DNA of 64,000 nt from Ischnura elegans. Lineage: Eukaryota; Arthropoda; Insecta; Odonata; Coenagrionidae. Numbering within the stretch: the first letter of the stretch is position 1; each line of letters opens with the position of its first letter. Below are positions 1 to 10,106 of this stretch, one piece after another. The stretch is from positions 108,418,941 through 108,482,940 of the forward strand of contig NC_060246.1 of assembly GCF_921293095.1 (NCBI RefSeq), given 5' to 3'. The notes below the pieces were generated by a model. The model saw nothing but the letters and a program-made list of their open reading frames with translations, was not told where the DNA came from and made no database searches. The position numbers and the translations under genes were made by a program.

Positions 1-717
1 TATTTGTGAAGAGCGAGGTTACGTCAAAGCTGACTAGGATGTCTTCTTCTTTGACCTTGACGCGACTAATGATCTGAAGAAAATGTTGTGAGTTTTTCAC
101 GAAAGTTTAGCGTCTTCTACTGCGGGCTGTAAGATCGGTACCAGGTATTTCATTAGTTTATATGTTGGTGAGTCAATGGCGCTGACTATGGGTCTAAGGG
201 GCACCCCTTCCTTATGAATTTTTGGCAGGCCGTAGATACACGGAGTTTTTGGATCCAGTGGGTTGAGTCTTCTTCTATCGGCGGGATCTGGTATATACGT
301 CTTGATTATTTCTGTCACTATCCTCTTGTATCGGGCGGTTGGATCTTCCGCGAGTAAATCTTCCATCTTTTTGTCGTAGTCTTCTTTCTCTAGGACGACC
401 GTCGCGTTGCCTTTGTCAGCTGGTAAAATCACGATGCTCTCATTTTCTTTCAATTTTCTGAGGGCTTTTCTCTCCGCCATGGTGGTATTATGCTTCTGGT
501 TTTTGCTTTTCATTCTGAGGATTCGGCAGGCGTCCTGTCGAACTATTTCAGCCTCGCTGGGGGGCAAGTGGCCAATGGCGCTCTCTACTCCACTGATGAT
601 TTCTTCTACTGGAATTTTCTTCGGCGTCAGCACGTAATTGAATCCTTTTGAAGGATCGACTGGGCGGCAGGGTCCAGCGGAAGTTTTTAGAGGTTGACGA
701 TGACCTTTGCCCCGCAT
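1..717 (-). pseudogene. Penelope-like element reverse transcriptase, N-terminal part, cut by window edge
   Basis: Minus-strand open frame from about 717 to 97, continuing after a frame change to base 1. The protein has the pattern of Penelope-like (PLE) reverse transcriptases: 'NYVLTPKKIPVEEIISGVES', then 'ESIVILPADKGNATVV', then 'YGLPKIHKEGVPLRPIVS' followed by 'SPTYKLMKYL'. In the next frame, bases 96-1 read 'EEDILVSFDVTSLFTN', the next conserved block of the same family. The frame change lies near base 100, so the copy is broken. The palm, thumb and any GIY-YIG domain would lie left of the window. Family assignment is by recognised motifs and is firm; the PLE subgroup is not determined. 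Confidence 0.88.
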
Positions 718-2188
718 TGTGGATTGTAGGGTTTCTGCGAAATTTCCAATCTTGTAAATTTCCTCTTCTGCTTCTCCGGAGAAATATACCGGAAATAATT
801 CGAAGATTCAAGTTAAGAAGTTGAAACGAAAAAAAACTATAAAAAATCTTCGCCAAGTTCCGTCTACTTCTCATGAGTTTTTATTTCACTGACTGAGTTC
901 ATGTTTCAATAACTTGTTCACGGGAAACCCTTAATAAAGTGAAATTACCGCTCACGTGAGTGATTGCATCACAATGAACCAGGCGAAGCCGACATACGCT
1001 GAGAACCGCTTGGCAGGAATTAGTGACGTCATCAACTTATCCGCGACAGTGTTACCATTTAGCCGCGAAGCCGCGAGTAGCACGGTATGGGCTACGGATC
1101 AAAAAACGAAAAATATACTGGTTTGTTCAAAATTCTTACTTTCCGTCGACGATGAAAAGAAATGGTAAACAAACCAGTTTAAGACAGGTAAGTCAGGAAA
1201 TGAGATCAATAAGAGCGGGAGTAACGCGCGGGTTTTTAAGCGTGATAAGGGGTTTCCTGTGATTACTTGATCGTGAATTGTGAAAGCACGTCGTCTAGAA
1301 AACCCACCGCTAGTGTATTGTGAAAAACCACCCTTTACTCAGAGGACAACACAAAAGCACCATGAACCAAAATAACTGGGAATGGTACTCACCACTGCCA
1401 AACTCTCGACGATAACTGCTCCCCTGAAAATTAAAAAGAATTATTAGTTAAGAGTCACGATCTGGTTACGTCTGGGAGTCGCTTACATATCCATGCAATG
1501 ACATAATGTACCAAACTAAAGATTCGCCAGGAAAACTGAAATATATACATTCACTCATCATATGAATGCAGTGCGAACATGATGATCGATCGATGAAGGT
1601 GGAATGTACGGAATGGGTTAGGTACATGGGTCGCAAATCGTCTATCCCAATCAAATGTCAGCCTCAGCTACACGCGGTAGACCCTGTCACTGCTGATGGG
1701 TCGTTTGCGACTGACTCGTTTAAAAGTGATTGAAACACTTCTTTTCGACTCTCAGATCGACTTCTTTTCGACTCAAACAGTCATTGAGCAAAATTAAATT
1801 GATCAGCAATAACTAAGACTTCCTTTTTCAAGAAATAACTAGCAGTTAAGCTCTTTAACCTCTAAGACATTTAACCCCTAGGTATGCTGAATAGGGTAGT
1901 TTCCTTCATCAAAGAAAACGAAAGGCATCAATATAGATTCATTACCCACCATTAGTGTATTAAATTATTTGGTTTTAGAAATCCCAGTTCAGACGAATGG
2001 AAAAGATCAATTTTAACCGCATTTGAAAAAGGCCAGATAAGCGCCCGTGCGATGCCACTCCACGTGACGTCACAGGGACCTAGTTTCTATACGAGTAGAT
2101 AGGAGTTTTACATCGTCTGATATGGCCAATGCACGCATGAGGCACAGAGCTTAGGGAAACGTATCTTAATAATCACCTAATAAAACTG
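718..2188. other. Intergenic, no gene recognised; CRE-like site and a short hairpin
   Basis: No supported gene. A perfect TGACGTCA palindrome (CRE/ATF-type sequence) lies at 1024-1031. An 11-bp inverted repeat ACTGGTTTGTT (1117-1127) and AACAAACCAGT (1168-1178) surrounds a 40-base loop containing CGTCGACG. Around 1740-1785 CTTCTTTTCGACTC occurs twice. None of these proves a function. The region next to the Penelope-like fragment may hold more of that element, eroded. Confidence 0.5.
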
Positions 2189-3559
2189 CACGGAAAAAAA
2201 AGTTTGATTAGAACTATCGATTTCTGATTAAATTTATCAAACTTTTGGGTTCATATGGCACATTGAAAAATTCAGTAATTATTACCAAACCAGATTGATA
2301 AATTCTATTTAACTGATTTGGTAATTGTTACCGAAATGGCTACAGCAGTTCGATAAAAACTATCAAAATCGAAAGGGCAATGAAATCGACGTAGCGTGCA
2401 CATGTGAAAGATTTTCAACCCAGAAAACACTATTATGATTGAATATAATAAAATTAGGAGTTTGGCGTAAGTTCCTGCAAAAAAAATACAAAAAAAGTGG
2501 AAAATTAACAAGCCTGCATGAAGCATTGAACGTGGGCCCTCCACATGGTAGCAACGGACTCTAACAACTAGTCTAAATCGGTTGACATAATAAAGGCTAG
2601 CTTAAACGCTGTAATATATTATTATTGTAAGTATTTAACCTTTGTTTTTAAATGTGAATAAGGTGTGGCTACAGTTTACCTTTGTATGCTTAAGAGGAAT
2701 ACTTGATGCACACAATTGCATTACGTAGTTACTCCATATGAATATCTAGTGCAGATGCGCAAGAAAACTTTATTTTCAGGCTTATTACATCGATATAGAG
2801 ATGGCTTTAACGTGCTGGGTGATATCCTTAGCATGGATTGGGTGTAGTATCACGGCTTTTATCACGTTATTAAACATGATCGCGAATGATTATACCTCAG
2901 GAATACCTATAATTAAAGTTTAAATGTGTCGAAATACACAAACATCTGCTTACAGCTTTAATATCTATGATAATAAGCGATTCAATCAATGTCTTTGATG
3001 CACCAGCTAACGGGTAGTATTGCAATTTAAAGCAGGAAAAAAAACAGAAAAATGAACGGAAACAAAATTAAAACGTTATCGCCATCACAAATAATGAAAT
3101 CAAAAGCATTTCTACCAACTTATCTTTTATGTAAGGCCTGTTTAAGAATCTTTCAACTGCAAATGTGAATTGGTATAAACATAAGAGGAACGATAGACCG
3201 TTCGATAGATTACGAAACACTTGGTAAATTCTATCAAACCAAATTTGCATAGCAATGTAGAGCTTGATAATTTTTACCAAACAAGCAATCACCTTCGTAA
3301 AATTAATCATAACTTCGATAAAAGTTATCAAACTCAGAATCGTATTGAATTAATTCGGTTATTTTTACGAAACTCTTCCGTACAATTGACCAAATTATGC
3401 AATACCAAAATGTTTGATGAAATATATCAAGAGCTCACGCTAGCGTTTGGTAAAATAAATCAAGTGCTTAGTAATTTGCATCAAAGTTTAAGTATATTTA
3501 ACAAAAATACTCCCTATCACACCAGTTCGATAGTTTTAATCAAATCTTTTTTTTCCGTG
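2189..3559. mobile_element. 1.37-kb inverted-repeat (MITE-like) element with internal TTGGTAA/TATCAAAC arrays
   Basis: The left end reads CACGGAAAAAAAAGTTTGAT and the right end is its complement with few differences (ATCAAATCTTTTTTTTCCGTG). A TG dinucleotide flanks both ends, so a 2-bp target duplication is possible. Both subterminal parts (about 2190-2380 and 3210-3550) are packed with short sequences of the type TTTGGTAA, TATCAAAC and TGATAATTTTTACC in both orientations, every 20-40 bp. A 127-codon open frame at 3221-3604 is a by-product of these repeats and runs out of the element, so I do not call it a gene. No transposase is visible. Superfamily unknown. Confidence 0.65.
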
Positions 3560-4794
3560 TGCCTAAGGTCGAAAAGTTTCCCTCGTTTGATAGGGAATAA
3601 ATAATCCTTATTCAAGCCAAGGGCTACCTGCTAGCAGGGTACTCTGATACCTGCTAGCAGCCAGGTCCGCCGCCGCTGCGGCGCACAATATCCTCGCCCC
3701 AAAGTCACCTCACACGGCGAAGGCGGGAACCAGATTGACGACACACGGGGTTTTCCCAGCATTCATACTTAGCCGTCGAGTATTCACGCGCTTGAAATTT
3801 TCCACTTTTCATTTAATCTTGAAAAATAGATATCATCATTAAAATATCTACAAGCGTGAAATACGTACTCCAGGAGTATATTTCGATTCAGGCAATAAAA
3901 TAATAATAGGAAACCTGCCTATGGTGACATTTTGTTAGTACAAAGAAAGTTGAAATTTGAAGTCAAAATAAATTGAGTTATTTGCACGTTACGAAGCCAT
4001 GGTGAAATAAAGCACCTGGCAATTTACTCTGTTTTATGATAGTTTAATAGATTGGAATATTTCATGTGAAACCTAGGTTTTGAAATGGTTCCGTTTTTGG
4101 GACGGTTGTTTAAAAATGGGCGCTTTATAACTGTAACAGTTCTATAAGTAATATTTGCCTTTACTGGGGCCGTAAACAAAACTAGCTTGTATGATAATAA
4201 CAACATTTAATCAGGCTGTCCCGAAGTATGGTCAACGCATATGAATAATCAGAACAAAACTTACATGATGGTATTGCAATACCGTGTTCATTTACCGGTA
4301 AAATAAATTCTGAACTTGGGTTGATTTAGTTTAACGAGCAGTAGGAATTAAGTCAGTCTTAATGACAGATTTTATAAATTTTAAACAGTATTTTAGGTTT
4401 CACTACAGGGTTATAATTAAACTAAATAAAATTTTTACGGTAGGATATAAATGAAACTGAGAACATTTGTAATAAAAAAATCACAGATATTTCCTTTCGA
4501 TCGGAACTCTGGGATAAGCAATAAGAGAAGCCACAATTTCAAAGCAGAGTGTATAAACACGCAAACCTCTGCAAACTTCAAAACCAATGGGTCAATGGAA
4601 AATCAATGAATACTGTTATATGCTATGCAATATACGTAATGATGGTACTAAGGAGTATTTAGATTGAACATTTGAGGTATATCCAAAGTTGGTTGATAGT
4701 ATATCCTGTATTGGTAGATTAATATTATGTGAGCAAGATATAGATTTTTAGTATTGCATATTATATTTGGGCAAATTGGTATTTTGAGCAATTA
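3560..4794. other. Intergenic, no gene recognised; GC-rich patch with direct repeat
   Basis: AT-rich sequence without a supported gene. CCTGCTAGCAG occurs twice about 32 bp apart near 3628-3660, followed by a GC-rich patch to about 3790 that stands out from its surroundings. Nothing else is assignable. Confidence 0.4.
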
Positions 4795-7051
4795 GTCCAG
4801 GAAATGAAGCATTTTGGCTTGCAATTTTTTCAAACTGAATCGATTTTCTTGAAATTTCCACAATAAGTAGGGAATATACCAAGAATCAAAATCTATATCA
4901 TGCCGTCGGGCGCTTTTACCTTGGGGGTGGTTTCCACCCCATCTCGGGGGTGGAAAATTTTAATTACATTTTGATCACAGGCATCGATAGAAAAGTTAAT
5001 TCTAAGAATAAAATGTTATTTCCATTTTTTGCGTAACATCAATATTTTTCGAGTTATTTGCGATTGAAAGTAACAGTTTTTTGACGAAAAAATCAACGAC
5101 TTTTATCGATTATAGGCAAATAACTTGAGAAATATTAATTTTATTAGGAAATTGTTAATTACAAATATGTAGCTTGTGAAAAATTAAATAAAAATCTTAT
5201 TTTATATTTCCTTTATGACCAATTCGGACCGAGCTACAACTTGTTGATGGTTATCTATTGTTTGTCATACGCTAAATTTGAAAGATTCAATACCAAATAG
5301 CGGGAAAAATGTATTTTTAGAGGAAAACTTATGCAATCTATTTAAAAGCGTATTTAAAAAACTTTCTGAAAATGAGGAAAACAAAATTTTATCATGAAAT
5401 TTGAGCGAGTTATGATTAAAAATAAGATCAGTCCTTACTTTTTTCTACGAAAAAATCAGTGAAAACAACTCTTTATTACCAGACTAGTCAAAAATGATCA
5501 ATGCCCTTCAGAATTTCTCTTTATTTAAGTATTGTTAATTGATCCTAGAAGTTTGAATAATTTACAATTCTAAATTTTGAAAAAATTGGAGGAAAAAGTG
5601 AAAAGCCATTTTCTACAATTTCGTTAAAATTGCTCTTTTTTTCAAAATAACTCCAAAAAAACTGGAGATATGAAAAAATGCTACAGTAATAAATTGTAGC
5701 TTCTTTATTTACAAATATTTTGGTGTGTTTTTATTTCATATACAATAAATATTTGGTGAGATATTGATAATTAAAACCTTTATTTCCAAGGGAGCTCCGC
5801 CTTATTTAAACCCTTAAATCCCTCCTCTTTCAAAATTAATGACTCGAAAATAATTTAATTCACATGACCTCGTAGTCAGTAACAACCCTACAAGATACAA
5901 TTTAAATGAACTTTATATCATAAAAAATAAAGGAGCTATGTTTGAAACACCAATCAAATTTATTTTCCAAAAATTCGAAATCCACAATTCAGAGCATAAC
6001 ATTTCTCATAATCAGCATATACTTTGTGTACCTACTTTACGTTCGAAGCTAACGATACACTCAAATTTTCTACAAAATAAACACACATACCCATAAGATG
6101 TATATAAACATACACATATGTATGTGTGCTCTTGCTCACAGTGACCTGCGTGCATGCATGTGGTGGGAAGGCTGGAAGCCATACAGTCTCCGTTTGATAG
6201 TGTTTCATGTAATGTCTACATAAATGTGCATTTATTTGTTTATGTTACCATGACGAAGTTTGTTCTGTTTATCCTATTGTTATATGTTTTCTGTGCTGTG
6301 ATTAAAATCATGAGAGAAAAAAGTGAATAGATAATAAAAGGAGTAAGAAAGTGAATAAGAAGATACAATGTAATAAATAATTTATATTTTTAGGGTAAAT
6401 ATTTTTTTACACTAACGCCCAATAAGGGTTGATTATTATGAGTTGAAACGCCTTAAAATTATTTTCCAAACAAAAAAATAATTGTACACATAATTTAAAC
6501 TAAATTTTACCCGTATAGAGCTTTAAAATATAATTTTATAAGTTTTAGTTTTTAGGGGTAGTTTTCACCCCTAAAAAATAAAAAGCGCCCTTCGGCATAG
6601 TATAGATTTTGAAGAAGGGGGTATGATTAGTCTAATCCCAAATATTTATGCAAATCGATTCGGTTTGAAAAAATTTTAAAGGAGGTATGATTAGTATAAT
6701 TACAAATTTTTATGCAAATCGATTCAGTTTGAAAATCCTTTTTTACATTAACCCGAAATAAGGGTTGATTATTATGGGTTGAAACACCTTAAAATTATTT
6801 TCCAAACATCAAAAAATAATTATAAAAATAATTTAAACTAAATTTTACACGTATTTAGCTTTAAAATATAATTTTTTAAGTTTTAGCTTTTAGGGGTAGT
6901 TTTCACCCCTAAAAAATAAAAAGCGCCCTTCGGCATAATATAGATTTTGAAGTAGGGGGTATAATTAGTCTAATCCCAAATTTTTGTGCAAATCGATTCA
7001 GTTTGAAAAAATTGCAAGGTTTTTCACTTTTATGAGCTTCATTTCCTGGAC
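4795..7051. mobile_element. 2.26-kb DNA transposon without visible gene; TA target, GTCCAGGAAATGAAGC ends
   Basis: The left end GTCCAGGAAATGAAGC (4795) and right end GCTTCATTTCCTGGAC (7051) are complementary. The inverted similarity continues inward (TTGCAATTTTTTCAAACTGAATCGATT against its complement with small gaps). TA flanks both ends, as for a TA target duplication. The body is AT-rich with no transposase frame. The right half contains a tandem duplication (listed separately). The right end abuts a LINE fragment that begins at the junction, which suggests that the element landed inside or at the edge of a LINE. Tc1/mariner-like by target only; not proven. Confidence 0.65.
6408..7020. repeat. 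Tandem duplication, two units of about 335 bp, inside the 4.8-7.05 kb element
   Basis: Two successive units start near 6410 and 6745. Each runs through AAGGGTTGATTATTATG, a small hairpin GGGGTAGTTTTCACCCC, AAGCGCCCTTCGGCAT and GATTAGTCTAATCCCAAAT to CAAATCGATTC. A related inverted version (GCCGTCGGGCGCTTTTACC, near 4901) occurs at the left end of the element, so the duplicated unit is its subterminal repeat. Differences are scattered, so the duplication is not very recent. Confidence 0.75.
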
Positions 7052-7541
7052 TAAATTCAACTATTTAGGCAGTACGTTAGAGGAAAATGGATACAGTAGA
7101 AAAGACATAAGGAAGAGAATCGCATCAGCGAAGGAGACATTCATGAACAGGAAGGAGCTTCTGAGAGGATCGTTGTGTAAGAGTTTGAAGAAAAGGTTAG
7201 TGAAGAGTTTGATCTGGAGTGTAGCGCTCTACGGTGCGGAAACGTGGACACTGAGGAAAGAAGACGAGAGAAGATTGGAGGCATTCGAGATGTGGGTATG
7301 GAGAAGAATGGAGAGGGTGAAATGGACGGAGAGGAAAAGGAACGACGAAGTCCTGGATATGGTTGGCGAGAAGAGGCAGCTTTTAGATGAGATACGGAGG
7401 AGACAGAAGGTATGGATGGAGTTAGATCTTAGCGGTGAGGGGATGTTGAAAATGGTGTTAGAGGGTAGAATGTTAGGGAAACGAGGGAGGGGAAGGAAAA
7501 GAATAGGATTTTTAGATAGATTGAAAGAGAGTAGGCCTTAA
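7052..7541 (+). pseudogene. LINE reverse transcriptase, C-terminal fragment (endonuclease-reverse transcriptase type)
   Basis: Open frame from the transposon junction to the stop at 7541. It reads 'FNYLGSTLEENGYSRKDI', then 'KSLIWSVALYGAETWTLRK', 'RRLEAFEMWVWRRMERVKW' and 'GKRGRGRKRIGFLDRLK'. These are the C-terminal landmarks of a common arthropod LINE type (YLGS, LYG-E-WTL, LEAFEMW-RRM, R-GR-R-FLD). Catalytic reverse transcriptase motifs are absent, so this is the 3' coding end of a 5'-truncated copy. It starts exactly where the upstream inverted-repeat element ends. RTE-like clade is likely but not settled. Confidence 0.85.
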
Positions 7542-7594
7542 AGTGAATTAAAGAAGGCAGTGCTGGAAGGAAAAGGAGGTCCCCAGATCACTTC

Positions 7595-9125
7595 TTGAAT
7601 ACTCCATGAAAACCTACCTTAATCGGTAGAATACTATAACTTTTTATGATATTTCATGGAGTTTAGGTCAATAAAAACCAAGTTATAGCCAACGTTTCGA
7701 TTTATTTAAAATCATCCTCAGGGCTATGAAATAGAAAACATGAACAATATAAAATACAAAGATGAACAACATAAAACGATATACAATATTTTTACATAAA
7801 AATGTGACGATCGCGTTTTTTAAACAGTAATATAATTTAAAGTATACACAATAATATATAAGAACAATAGAATACACAAAAAAAAATTTGACATACCCCT
7901 TAACTTTGCACATATTTATTGATGTTGTGTTACTAAGGCATTGCCACACCTAGTTCCCATTAATTTTGATTGATTAAATAAAAATAAATTTTACTGAGCT
8001 TATCAATATCTGTTTTTTTATTACCTCTGTTTTTTGGTTTCGAAATGTAAACCATTTCTTTGAAGTCTTTTTTTCAATATAATCTCATTATCTAAAATTT
8101 CGGCGTAGTCAAAATCAAAAACATGGCCATTGCTTATGCTGTGGCTAGCAAGAGCACACAAGGTTATACCACCTTTTACTGTTGATTTGTGTTGTGAAAT
8201 CCTATTTTTTTAGATATTGTGATGTTTGACCTATATAGCAAGTGTTACAATCGAGACATGAACTTTTATATATTATATTACTTTTCAGATTTTTAGGGGT
8301 TTCCGGTTTTAATTTTGTGTATAGGAGCTTGTTTAGAGTATTATGATTTTTGTGTGCAATTTTATATTTTATTTTTTGAATACCTTCGTAATTTGCTCAG
8401 ATAATTTACCAATATAGATGATGCCACGGTATGAGGATGTTGTATTTGATGAATCTTTTTTGGTTAGTGAATTTTGAGCATGTGAAAATATAGCGTTGTT
8501 TTTGTGAAGTATAGAATGTATAAGTTTTTTTGGAAAATGATTTTTCTTCAGAATATGCTCGATTATTTTAAGTTTTTTTTCGTGAAATATGTTATCGCTC
8601 AAATTCAGAGCTCTAAATTTTAGTGCATTTGCTACTTTATTTTATATTTAAGAGGGTGATGTGATTGGAAATTTAGAAATCTGTCTGATTTGTGTGGTTT
8701 CTTTCAGCAATCTACCTGAATGGATCCATCGTGATTTCTAATAGTTAGCATATCAAGAAATGGTAGAGTATTATTTTTTTCATATTCTATTGTAAATTGC
8801 AATTTAGGGTGGAAACTATTAAAATCATTTAAAATGGTGTCCTCTTTGATGTCATTGGGAAGTGCTAGATATAAGTTATCCACAAACTTGTAAATGAAAG
8901 AAATTTTGAAAGGCAATCTAGTGATTTTATTGTCTAAGAGATGGTTCATCGTCAGATTAGCTAAAATGGTCGCTACTGGGGAACCCATGGGAACTCCATT
9001 TTTTATTTGATATTGACGGTCCTTATATTGTATAGTAGAGAATACTATAATGATAATATTATATTTAGCACGATCAGGGGACGTATATATAGCCAAAATC
9101 TGCTGCCTAAAGAACACCACGGACT
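7595..9125 (-). mobile_element. Penelope-like element with GIY-YIG domain, 5'-truncated and decayed
   Basis: Minus-strand element. The reverse transcriptase palm is at 9120-8704 ('IKNGVPMGSPVATILANLTM', then 'FIYKFVDNLYLALPND', with FVDN where YVDD/FVDD is usual, and 'NNTLPFLDMLTIRNHDGS'). The thumb/connection region is at 8602-8369. A GIY-YIG endonuclease core is at about 8270-8211 ('YKSSCLDCNTCYIGQTSQYL'). Frame changes and stops separate these blocks. The 3' part ends near 7595; a short inverted pair CTCCATGAAA/TTTCATGGAG lies at about 7602-7662. Finger motifs upstream of 9125 are missing. The three-block order (RT, linker, GIY-YIG) is diagnostic for endonuclease-bearing PLEs. Confidence 0.88.
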
Positions 9126-9229
9126 ACGTCAAAATAGGTTTTTTCCCAGTTCACTCTCTTTGCTCATGATATCTTAGCAACGGGAAAAATTCTACCTCAA
9201 GTTAGCATTTTCATTTTTGTCTTCAGAAA

Positions 9230-9590
9230 CGCATTTGCACGCGTTCTAACTCTGTTATTAAGCCTTTTTCATGAGGGTCCCAAACACTGGCAGCGTATTC
9301 CAAATGTGGTCTAACGAGGGAAAAGTAGCTAATTTCTCTCACTTTGTCGTCGCACTTTCCTAATATTATTTTAACAAAACCCATTTTACGATTAGCTTGA
9401 CCGGTTATTTCTCGAATATGTTTATTCCACGATAGATCATTATTGAGTCTAACCCCTAGATATTTCACGGATTCAACTGCCTTTAACTGGGTACCCCGAA
9501 TGATATAGTTACGCTGTAGGGAGTTATTCTTCTTCCAGAAATTCATTACGACGCATTTTTCCAAATTTAACTCTAACTGCCAACTATAAG
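9230..9590 (-). pseudogene. CR1-like LINE reverse transcriptase fragment
   Basis: Minus-strand frame 9564-9223 reads 'KCVVMNFWKKNNSLQRN', 'SVKYLGVRLNNDLSWNKHI' and 'SLVRPHLEYAASVWDPH'. It matches nearly base for base the segment at about 48170-48530 of the longer LINE in this window, so it is a fragment of the same family. The catalytic FADD motif would lie upstream and is absent. Fragmentary on both sides; the left neighbour is the Penelope-like element. Confidence 0.88.
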
Positions 9591-9917
9591 CTAAAGTATA
9601 AAGCTAATGAGTAGAATTGGCACCCATTTTCTTCTTTATAATAGAAGGGATTACACTACCAAATATTATGCTTGATTTATAAAGCAATGGGTGTAAGAAA
9701 GCCTCTCACCAAATTTTACCATTGAGCGCTGAATAATTTCGCCCCTAGATGAGTTTGAAGTTTCAACTTGAATTCCGCGCCAAAAACGTATTTCTCGGGC
9801 GACGCCATGTTGATGACGTGTGAACCTCATGATATCTGCATTGCTTGCATAAGGAGTGCATTATCGTAGGCGTTATTTCGAGTTTAAATAAATGGTAGAT
9901 GAAACGGAGAATTTTAA

Positions 9918-10106
9918 ATGAGTGGAAGGAAACCTTACGTGTACTGTTGTGTGCCTAATGTGAATCTACCTCTCGTAAAAAACAAGAAAAGTATTTTTTT
10001 TGTGCCAAACGACCCAGACCGAGGAAGGCGGTGGTACGACGCTGCACGGAGACAGCATGTTCCTTCAGAGATGGGCTGTTAAAGAATTTGTGAGGGCCAT
10101 TTTAAT
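9918..10106 (+). pseudogene. THAP-domain first exon with one internal stop and a splice donor
   Basis: From ATG at 9918: 'MSGRKPYVYCCVPNVNLPL', then 'SIFFVPNDPDRGRRWYDAAR', then, after a TAA at 10080-10082, 'RICEGHFN'. This is a C2CH THAP zinc-binding module: the CC near residue 10, the F-VP-D motif and the W-ARR segment, and the final C--H in 'CEGHF'. The canonical spacing is kept, except that one stop breaks the frame. The exon is followed directly by GTAAGT at 10107, a good donor placed right after the THAP module, as in many THAP genes and P-like transposases. It binds DNA in intact relatives; this copy is broken. Confidence 0.8.

Noticed and set aside
3221-3604. 127-codon open frame at the right end of the CACGG-ended element
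   Set aside because: It is made of the TTGGTAA/TATCAAAC units of the repeat and runs past the element end; no protein motif.
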